Shown: piece by piece, positions 1 to 5,186 of the stretch
Layout of the letters: the number at the start of each line of letters is the position of its first letter
Position numbering within the stretch: position 1 is the stretch's first letter
Source: Conexibacter sp.
GTDB lineage: Bacteria > Actinomycetota > Thermoleophilia > Solirubrobacterales > Solirubrobacteraceae
Direction of reading: 5' to 3'
Assembly: GCA_025964215.1 (NCBI GenBank)
Contig: JAOPZG010000406.1
Span: 1-5,822, forward strand
DNA length: 5,822 nt
Made by a program: the position numbers and the translations under genes
Notes under the pieces: model-generated
The model's database searches: none
Seen by the model: the letters and a program-made list of their open reading frames with translations, nothing else
Told to the model about the DNA's origin: nothing

Positions 1-606
1 GGCCAGCCGCTGCGCGTCCCCGGCGCGACCGGCACGCCGCCGCCGCGCACGCCCGCCGAGCCCGAGGACGAGGGCCGCTCCCGCTTGGCCGTCTACGGCG
101 CGATCGCCGCGATCGTGGTCGTCGTCATCGTGGCGATCGTCCTGCTGACCGGGATCCTCGGCGGCGGCGACAGCGGGACGCAGACGCCCAACACGATCGC
201 CACGCCCGGCTCGGCCGCGGCGGGCTCCTCCGGCTCCAGCACGTCGACGGGCAAGGCCACGCCGCCGAGCGCGACGCCCAAGCCCGGCAGCTACACCGTC
301 GCGGTCCTCAACGGCACGACGGTCCCGGGCCTCGCCCGCGGCGTCGCCAACCGCCTGCAGAACACGAAGTTCAAGATCGGCAACGTGACCAACGCGGCCA
401 CGCAGGACCGCTCCGCGACGCTCGTCGAGTTCGCGCCCGGCCACCGCGCCGAGGCCGACGCGGTCGCGAAGTCGATCGACGTCGGCAAGGACGCCATCCA
501 GCCGCTCTCGGCCGGGTCCAAGACGATCGCGGGCGACGTGGCGACGGTGGTCGTGACCGTCGGCTCCGACCAGAACACCTCGCCCCAGACGTCGACCACG
601 CAGTAG
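1..606 (+). CDS. Membrane-anchored LytR_C-domain protein, 5' end outside window
   Basis: Two hundred and one residues are visible before the TAG at 604-606. The frame is open to the left edge, and all 28 codons before the TTG at 85 end in G or C, so I read the gene as entering from upstream rather than starting at that TTG. Order: a Pro/Arg/acid-rich, probably cytoplasmic segment (visible residues 1-28), one very hydrophobic helix (about 31-53), a Gly/Ser/Thr/Pro linker (about 54-96), then a compact domain from about base 289 to 565 beginning YTVAVLNGTTVPGLA. The VLNGT-x-V-x-GLA opening, the alternating Ala-rich helix and the late hydrophobic strand (DVATVVVTVGSD) fit the LytR_C family. That domain often follows LytR-CpsA-Psr catalytic domains but also occurs alone on a membrane anchor, outside the cell. 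Its molecular role is not settled. No LCP catalytic domain is visible; the missing N-terminus could hold a cytoplasmic domain such as a RodZ-like HTH, which is speculation. comA follows after 14 bases. Confidence 0.85.
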   Translation, partial: GQPLRVPGATGTPPPRTPAEPEDEGRSRLAVYGAIAAIVVVVIVAIVLLTGILGGGDSGTQTPNTIATPGSAAAGSSGSSTSTGKATPPSATPKPGSYTVAVLNGTTVPGLARGVANRLQNTKFKIGNVTNAATQDRSATLVEFAPGHRAEADAVAKSIDVGKDAIQPLSAGSKTIAGDVATVVVTVGSDQNTSPQTSTTQ

Positions 607-620
607 GGCGCCAGACCCGA

Positions 621-1370
621 GTGGCCGGCTTCCTCGACCTTCCCGAGCGCAGCCCCAAGCCGCGCGACCACGGGCTCACGCACGTCCTCGACAAGGGCCT
701 GTCCTGCGCGGACGTCGACGGCCTGATGGAGGTCGCCGGCGACGCGGTGGACATCGTCAAGCTCGGCTGGGGCACGGCGCTGGTCACCGGCAACCTCCAG
801 GCCAAGCTCGCCCGCTACGCCGCGCACGGCGTGCCGGTCGTCCTCGGCGGGACGCTGACCGAGATCGCGCTGCGCGATGGCCGCCTCGACGGGCTGATCG
901 CCTGGTGCAAGGAGCTCGGGATCGCGCACGTCGAGGTCTCCGACGGCACGATCGCGCTGGAGGCCGAGCGCAAGCGCGAGATCGTGGCGCGACTCGCGCG
1001 CGACTTCACGGTCTTCTCCGAGGTGGGCTCCAAGGACGACGAGCGGATCATGGCCCCGTACCGCTGGGTCGAGGAGATCGAGGCGGAGCTCGCGGCCGGC
1101 GCGTGGAAGGTCATCGCCGAGGCGCGCGAGTCCGGGACCGCCGGGATCTTCCGCCCCGACGGCGAGGTCCGGATGGGCCTGATCGACGAGATCGTCCACG
1201 CGATCGACCCCGTCCACCTGATCTTCGAGGCGCCGCAGCGCGCCCAGCAGGTCTGGTTCCTCAAGCGCTTCGGCCGCGAGGTCAACCTGGGGAACATCGC
1301 GCCGGGCGACGTGCTCTCGCTGGAGACGCTGCGGCTCGGGCTGCGCAGCGACACGATGGAGACCGCGTGA
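621..1370 (+). CDS. comA: Phosphosulfolactate synthase (ComA family)
   Basis: This 249-residue protein matches the usual length and motif order of the ComA family, TIM-barrel enzymes that add sulfite to phosphoenolpyruvate to give (2R)-phospho-3-sulfolactate. In archaea this is the first step of coenzyme M synthesis; some bacteria use homologues for sulfolactate (Bacillus) or bacterial coenzyme M (Xanthobacter). Visible signatures: KPRDHGLTHVLDKG (13-26), KLGWGT (47-52), VLGGTLTE (74-81), the HVEVSDG strand (103-109), SEVGSKD (133-139), the VIAEARESG segment (164-172), IFEAP (201-205), and the highly typical VNLGNIAPGDV (221-231) with LETLRLGLRSDT (234-245). The protein is cytosolic, with no signal peptide. 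The GTG start at 621 gives the family-like N-terminus; Shine-Dalgarno support is weak, with only a GGG near 606-608. The stop overlaps the next start by four bases. No comB, comC or comDE is in view, so the product's fate is open. Plant Hsa32-type relatives have non-catalytic roles, so activity should not be taken as certain. Confidence 0.88.
   Translation: MAGFLDLPERSPKPRDHGLTHVLDKGLSCADVDGLMEVAGDAVDIVKLGWGTALVTGNLQAKLARYAAHGVPVVLGGTLTEIALRDGRLDGLIAWCKELGIAHVEVSDGTIALEAERKREIVARLARDFTVFSEVGSKDDERIMAPYRWVEEIEAELAAGAWKVIAEARESGTAGIFRPDGEVRMGLIDEIVHAIDPVHLIFEAPQRAQQVWFLKRFGREVNLGNIAPGDVLSLETLRLGLRSDTMETA
1358..1361 (+). promoter_or_regulatory. Ribosome binding site for the histidine phosphatase gene
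   Basis: GGAG lies five bases before the GTG at 1367, inside the last codons of comA. It fixes the start of the phosphatase although the same frame stays open far upstream, to 905 and beyond. The start lies within GTGA, which also contains the comA stop, so re-initiation by terminating ribosomes is likely. Confidence 0.7.
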
Positions 1371-1906
1371 CCACGGTCGCGCTCGCCCGCCACGGGCAGA
1401 CGGAGTACAACGCGCTGCGCCGCTTCCAGGGCCACCTCCCGGTCCCGCTCGACGCCGTCGGCCGCGAGCAGGCCCACGAGCTGGCGCGCCTGGCCGCGCA
1501 GCGCGAGTGGGCGACGCTGATCTGCTCGCCGCTGCACCGCGCGCGGGAGACGGCCGAGATCGTCGGCGCCGCGATCGGCCACCACCCGATCGACGACGCG
1601 CGCTTCGCCGAGACCGACTGCGGCGACTGGACCGACCTGAGCTTCGACGAGGTCCAGGCCGCCGAGCCGGAGCTGTTCGCCTCCTACATGCGGGCCGACA
1701 AGGACTTCGCGTTCCCCGGCGGCGAGTCGTTCGCCCAGCAGCAGCTGCGCGTCCTGGAGGGCATCGACGCGGCGCGCATGGGCCCGCGGCCGGCGCTCGT
1801 CGTCTGCCACCGCGGCTCGATCCGCCTCGCGCTCGCCGCGCTCCACGGCGACGAGGCCCAGCGCACCGCCGAGATCCCGAACGCGTCGCTCGTGGAGCTT
1901 CCGTGA
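1367..1906 (+). CDS. Histidine phosphatase family protein (phosphoglycerate-mutase-like)
   Basis: This 179-residue soluble protein belongs to the branch-1 histidine phosphatase superfamily. The ARHGQT motif near the N-terminus supplies the phospho-accepting His9 and Arg8. CSPLHRARETAEI (53-65) carries the second phosphate-binding Arg (R58), FAETDCGDW (80-88) supplies the expected acidic residue (E82), FPGGES (116-121) is the usual loop, and VVCHRGSIR (145-153) contains the second active-site His148. All expected catalytic positions are present and the length is normal. The family covers phosphoglycerate mutases, alpha-ribazole phosphatase, glucosyl-3-phosphoglycerate phosphatase and broad phosphatases; sequence alone does not fix the substrate. 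The start is the GTG at 1367, chosen for the GGAG at 1358, the GTGA overlap with comA, and the immediate start of the RHG strand; upstream codons in this frame are an Arg-rich shadow of comA. Coupling to comA suggests, as inference, that phosphosulfolactate could be a substrate. Confidence 0.92.
   Translation: MTTVALARHGQTEYNALRRFQGHLPVPLDAVGREQAHELARLAAQREWATLICSPLHRARETAEIVGAAIGHHPIDDARFAETDCGDWTDLSFDEVQAAEPELFASYMRADKDFAFPGGESFAQQQLRVLEGIDAARMGPRPALVVCHRGSIRLALAALHGDEAQRTAEIPNASLVELP
1894..1897 (+). promoter_or_regulatory. Ribosome binding site for the Ig/DMFase-like gene
   Basis: GGAG lies five bases before the GTG at 1903, within the final codons of the phosphatase gene. It has the same motif, spacing and GTGA stop/start overlap as the preceding junction. 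It supports 1903 as the true start of a frame that is open from 1507. Confidence 0.7.
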
Positions 1907-3750
1907 GACGCACGCCGATCATCGTCTTCGGAGTGCTCGTCGCCGCGACCTTCGCGGCGTTCTTCGTGGCGCAGCGGCTCAAGAACGCGCCGAGCGTCGT
2001 CCAGCGCTTCCAGGCGACCTACGTCTTCTCGCCCAACCGCGACGGCCGCTCCGACCGCGCGCACGTCACGTTCCGCATCAAGAAGGCCGACGACGTCACG
2101 GTCGAGCTGGTCGACCGCGACGGCGACGCGGTGAAGACGCTGATGGACGACCGCCACCTCGCGGCCTACACGCCGATCGAGCCGTCGCTGAGCTGGGACG
2201 GCACCGACGACCACGGCAAGACGGTGCCCGACGGCCTGTACCGCGTGCGGATCACGCTGCGCCACCTCGGCCGCTCCGTGATCCCGCAGCGCTCGATCCG
2301 CAAGGACACGACGCCGCCCCAGCCGAAGGTCCTCTCGATCGGGCCGGAGAAGGCCTACGGGCCGGAGCTGCTGCCCGAGCCGACGGGCAAGCCGGCGACC
2401 GTGCACTTCCTGCCGGCGCTGCTGAAGGCGCAGGCGATGGTCTTCCGGACCGCGCCCGGCGCGCCGCGGCAGGTCCTCGCGGTCCCGCTGAAGCCGGGCG
2501 CGACGTCGTGGCAGTGGAGCGGGACCAACGCCGCCGGCCGCCGCGTCTCGCCGGGGACCTACCTCGTCGTCCTGCAGTGGCGCGACCAGGCGCGCAACAT
2601 CGGCGACTCCGTCGCGCTCGACCACGCGGGCCTGCCGATCCTCACGCGCGGCAAGCTGCCGGGCCGCGGCGGGATCACCATCCGCTACCTCGGCGCGCAG
2701 ACGCCGGTCGGCGCGGTCAAGGCCCGCGACCGCGCGACGATCCAGGTCGACGCGCGCCAGCAGCGCTACACGTGGACCGTGCGCCGGCTCGGGCAGTCCG
2801 CCGTCCGCGCGCACTCGACCAAGGCCAAGACGAAGACCAAGGTGGTGTTCTCGGCCCCGGGCGGCAAGTCCGGGGTGTACGTCTTCACGGCGCACACCGC
2901 GCAGCGCTCCACACGGGTCGTCTTCCCGGTCCAGGCGCGCCAGCCCGTCGTCGGGACCGCGGCCAAGCCGCACGGCGTCCTGGTCGTCCTGCCCTACGTC
3001 ACGTGGCAGGGGCGCAACCCGGTCGACGACGACGGCGACGGCGCGCCCAACACGCTCGACCTCGGCGGCCCCGCGCGGCCGGCGCGGATCATGGCCGGCG
3101 ACGGGCTGCCCTCCGGCTTCGTCGAGCAGGAGGGCCAGCTGCTGCGCTGGATGGACGCCGAGGGCAAGCGCTATGACATCACGACCGACCTCGCGCTCCA
3201 GCTCGGCTTCGGCCCGAAGCTCAGCGGCCACCACGGCGTCCTGATCCCCGGCGACGCGCGCTGGCTGCCGGCCAAGGTCCGCGTCGCGCTGCGCGCGTTC
3301 GCCAAGGCGGGCGGGACGGTCGTCTCGACCGGCACCGACAGCCTGCGGCGCAGCGTCACGCTCGACGCCAAGAACCGCCTCGCCGTCCCCTCGCCGGCCA
3401 AGGCCACCGACCTCTTCGACGCGAAGCTCGCGCCGCTGTCGACCAAGACCACCAACCTGACGATCTTCACCAACGACCCGAAGCTCGACCTCTTCAAGGG
3501 CGCCGACGGCGTCTTCCCGAAGGTCGACGCCTGGGAGGCCACCGTGCCCAGCGGGGTCAAGGGCGACGTGCTCTCCGACGCGGTCACCGCGACGCGCCTG
3601 GGCAGCAAGCCGGTCGTCGTCGCCGGCCGCTTCGGCCAGGGCCTCGTCATCCGCCCCGGCTTCCCGAGCTTCGCCCAGCGCGTCGCCACCAACGCCGACC
3701 CCGCCACCAGCGCGCTGATGGCCCGGATGTGGACGCTCCTCTCCCACTGA
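1903..3750 (+). CDS. Membrane-anchored protein: FlgD-like Ig domains plus N,N-dimethylformamidase-like C-terminal domain
   Basis: This is a 615-residue protein. A short basic start and a hydrophobic helix (about 5-24) form an uncleaved anchor or signal peptide, so the bulk should lie outside the membrane. Residues 38-137 look like a FlgD-type Ig domain: the opening YVFSPNRDGRSDRAHVTF and the later LSWDGTDDHGKTVPDGLYRVRI are characteristic. A second such domain follows (about 165-240, with WQWSGTNAAGRRVSPGTY), then another beta-rich stretch (about 258-345). From about 355 the sequence resembles the C-terminal part of the dimethylformamidase large (beta) subunit and related glutamine-amidotransferase-like folds: LPYVTWQGRN (363-372), an acidic DDDGDG loop (375-380), EGQLLRWMDAEGKRYDITTD (410-429), then VLIPGDARW (446-454), a helix and GGTVVSTGTDS (470-480), ending with an AGRFGQGLVI strand. 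I infer no reaction; the family's catalytic residues may not be kept. The start at 1903 rests on the GGAG at 1894 and the GTGA overlap. Its end overlaps the ligase-like gene by 22 bases, which suggests a surface-glycan role. Confidence 0.82.
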   Translation: MRRTPIIVFGVLVAATFAAFFVAQRLKNAPSVVQRFQATYVFSPNRDGRSDRAHVTFRIKKADDVTVELVDRDGDAVKTLMDDRHLAAYTPIEPSLSWDGTDDHGKTVPDGLYRVRITLRHLGRSVIPQRSIRKDTTPPQPKVLSIGPEKAYGPELLPEPTGKPATVHFLPALLKAQAMVFRTAPGAPRQVLAVPLKPGATSWQWSGTNAAGRRVSPGTYLVVLQWRDQARNIGDSVALDHAGLPILTRGKLPGRGGITIRYLGAQTPVGAVKARDRATIQVDARQQRYTWTVRRLGQSAVRAHSTKAKTKTKVVFSAPGGKSGVYVFTAHTAQRSTRVVFPVQARQPVVGTAAKPHGVLVVLPYVTWQGRNPVDDDGDGAPNTLDLGGPARPARIMAGDGLPSGFVEQEGQLLRWMDAEGKRYDITTDLALQLGFGPKLSGHHGVLIPGDARWLPAKVRVALRAFAKAGGTVVSTGTDSLRRSVTLDAKNRLAVPSPAKATDLFDAKLAPLSTKTTNLTIFTNDPKLDLFKGADGVFPKVDAWEATVPSGVKGDVLSDAVTATRLGSKPVVVAGRFGQGLVIRPGFPSFAQRVATNADPATSALMARMWTLLSH

Positions 3751-5186
3751 TCCTCGCCGCCCTCCTGGCCGCCGGCGCCGTGGTGCTGCCCGGCGCGCGT
3801 CAGCGCGCGCTCGCGACGCTCGGCGCGCTGATCCTCGCCCCGGCGCTGCTGATCTCCGACATCTGGGACACCGAGCAGGTGCGGCCGCTGCGCGACCACC
3901 CGTCGGTCGCGGTGGCCGGGATCGTGGTGGCGATCGGCCTGCTCGCCGGCCTCGCGGTGCTCTTCGACCGCAAGCCGGCGGCGTTCCCGATCGCGGCCGC
4001 GGCGGCGATCCCGTTCCGGGTGCCGATCGCGAGCGGCGGCTCGACGGCGAACCTGCTCGTGCCGCTCTACGTCGTCGTCGGCGCCGGCGCGCTGGCCTAC
4101 GCGATCCCGCGGATCCTCGGCGAGAAGGCGGAGCTGCGCGAGCGCAAGGCGAGCGTCGTGGAGTGGCTGCTCGCCGGCGCGGTCGTCCTCTACGCGGTGC
4201 AGTCCTCGTACTCCGACGACTTCGACAAGGCGCTCGAGAACGTCGTCTTCTTCTACGTGCCGTTCGCGCTGCTCTTCGCGCTGCTCGCCCGGATCACGTG
4301 GACCAAGCGGCTCGCCGTGCAGGTGCTCGGCGTCCTCGCCGCGCTGGCGCTCGCGTTCGCCGCGGTCGGCTTCGTCGAGTACGCGACGCGCCACCTCTTC
4401 CTCAACCCCAAGGTCATCGCCTCCAACCAGTTCGAGAGCTACTTCCGCGTCAACTCGCTCTTCTTCGACCCCAACATCTACGGGCGCTTCCTGGCGATCG
4501 TGATGCTCGGCGTTGCGACGGTGCTGATCTGGGCGAGGCGCCCGCGCGACGTCTGGGGCGCGGCGGCCGTGCTCGCCGTGCTGTGGGCGGGGCTCGTGCT
4601 GACGCTCTCGCAGTCGTCGTTCGCCGCGCTGTTGTTGGGGCTGTTGGTCCTGGCGGGCGCGCGCTGGAGCCCGCGCTGGGCGCTCGGCGTCGGCGTCGCC
4701 GCGCTCGTCGTCGGCGGGGCGTTCGTGCTCGTCGCCCCGCACTCGGTCCGCCTCGACCTCAACTCCTCCAAGTCGGCTGACACGGCTACGAGCGGGCGCT
4801 ACGACCTGGTCAAGGGCGGCGTGAACCTCTTCGCCGACAAGCCCCTGCAGGGCTACGGCTCCGGCGCCTTCTCGCGGGCCTACCGCCGCGCCGAGAAGGG
4901 CTCGGCCGAAAAGGCGGTCTCGGCGTCGCACACGATCCCGATCACGGTCGCCGCCGAGCAGGGCCTCCCGGGCTTGTTGGTGTACATCGCGTTGCTGGTG
5001 GCCGGCTTCGCCCTGCTCTTCCGTGGGATCCGCGGCAACCCGGTGCGAGCGGCGATCGCCGCGGCGTTCGCGGCGCTCGTGCTGCACACGTGGAGCTACG
5101 CGTCGTTCCTCGAGGACCCGCTGACGTGGGCGCTGCTTGGCGTCGGGCTGGCGCTCGCGCTGCGCCGCGACCGCGAGCCCGCATGA
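3729..5186 (+). CDS. O-antigen ligase/polymerase-like polytopic membrane protein
   Basis: This 485-residue protein has roughly 12-13 hydrophobic helices by eye (for example 6-22, 28-46, 59-79, 107-129, 144-160, 172-189, 196-216, 251-269, 275-293, 316-336, 411-433 and 463-477). The family signature is one long hydrophilic, probably extracytoplasmic loop (about 337-410). It contains TSGRYDLVKGGVNLFADKPL (354-373), the GYGSGAF turn (375-381), and SASHTIPITVAAEQGLPG (398-415), where His401 sits at the place of the conserved loop His of WaaL/Wzy-type enzymes. SLFFDPNIYGRFLA (243-256) and LTLSQSSFAALLLG (291-304) also fit. Such proteins transfer or polymerise undecaprenyl-linked glycans on the outer face of the membrane; ligase, polymerase and protein O-glycosylation roles cannot be told apart here. 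The GTG at 3729 gives the first helix; no good Shine-Dalgarno is visible, so coupling to the upstream gene is likely, and GTG at 3780 is a less likely alternative. Two clusters of TTG leucine codons (4632-4646, 4974-4994) stand out against its CTG/CTC usage. Confidence 0.87.
   Translation: MDAPLPLILAALLAAGAVVLPGARQRALATLGALILAPALLISDIWDTEQVRPLRDHPSVAVAGIVVAIGLLAGLAVLFDRKPAAFPIAAAAAIPFRVPIASGGSTANLLVPLYVVVGAGALAYAIPRILGEKAELRERKASVVEWLLAGAVVLYAVQSSYSDDFDKALENVVFFYVPFALLFALLARITWTKRLAVQVLGVLAALALAFAAVGFVEYATRHLFLNPKVIASNQFESYFRVNSLFFDPNIYGRFLAIVMLGVATVLIWARRPRDVWGAAAVLAVLWAGLVLTLSQSSFAALLLGLLVLAGARWSPRWALGVGVAALVVGGAFVLVAPHSVRLDLNSSKSADTATSGRYDLVKGGVNLFADKPLQGYGSGAFSRAYRRAEKGSAEKAVSASHTIPITVAAEQGLPGLLVYIALLVAGFALLFRGIRGNPVRAAIAAAFAALVLHTWSYASFLEDPLTWALLGVGLALALRRDREPA
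3793..3810 (+). other. Perfect 7-bp GC hairpin just inside the ligase-like gene
   Basis: GCGCGCG (3793-3799) pairs perfectly with CGCGCGC (3804-3810) around a TCAG tetraloop, 43 bases after the stop of the preceding gene. No T-run follows, so it is not an intrinsic terminator. It lies within coding sequence, and in DNA this rich in GC such a stem can arise by chance. Confidence 0.35.

Noticed and set aside
85..87. TTG at 85 as the start of the LytR_C gene
   Set aside because: The frame is open to the edge with 28 consecutive G/C-ending codons before it, and starting there would leave almost nothing before the membrane helix. GAGG around 63-72 is too far upstream to be persuasive.
100..107. 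GCGATCGC palindromes (100-107, 5052-5059, 5234-5241, 5626-5633), like the cyanobacterial HIP1 repeat
   Set aside because: Most encode Ala-Ile-Ala with the favoured codons, so this frequency is expected from codon use here; nothing else suggests a cyanobacterium.
607..620. Possible promoter or terminator between the LytR_C gene and comA
   Set aside because: Only 14 bases are non-coding, with no hairpin, T-run or recognisable -10/-35 element.
905..1366. Upstream extension of the phosphatase reading frame
   Set aside because: The translation is an Arg-rich shadow of comA. The RHG motif starts right after the GTG at 1367, which has a good GGAG site and a GTGA overlap.
1507..1902. Upstream extension of the Ig/DMFase-like reading frame
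   Set aside because: It is an Arg/Pro-rich shadow of the phosphatase. The GTG at 1903 has GGAG five bases upstream and leads straight into a membrane helix.
291..1982. Long minus-strand open frame of 563 codons, and the similar ones at 815-1846, 1684-3747 and 3171-5087
   Set aside because: They lie opposite genes with clear families. Their products are monotonous Arg/Ala/Gly/Asp-rich strings without recognisable domains, as expected when stop codons are rare in GC-rich antisense frames.
2508..3176. Same-strand open frame inside the 615-residue gene, and the similar one at 4163-4780 inside the ligase-like gene
   Set aside because: Both are Arg/Ala/Pro-rich out-of-frame readings with no domain or ribosome site, lying over clearly coding DNA.
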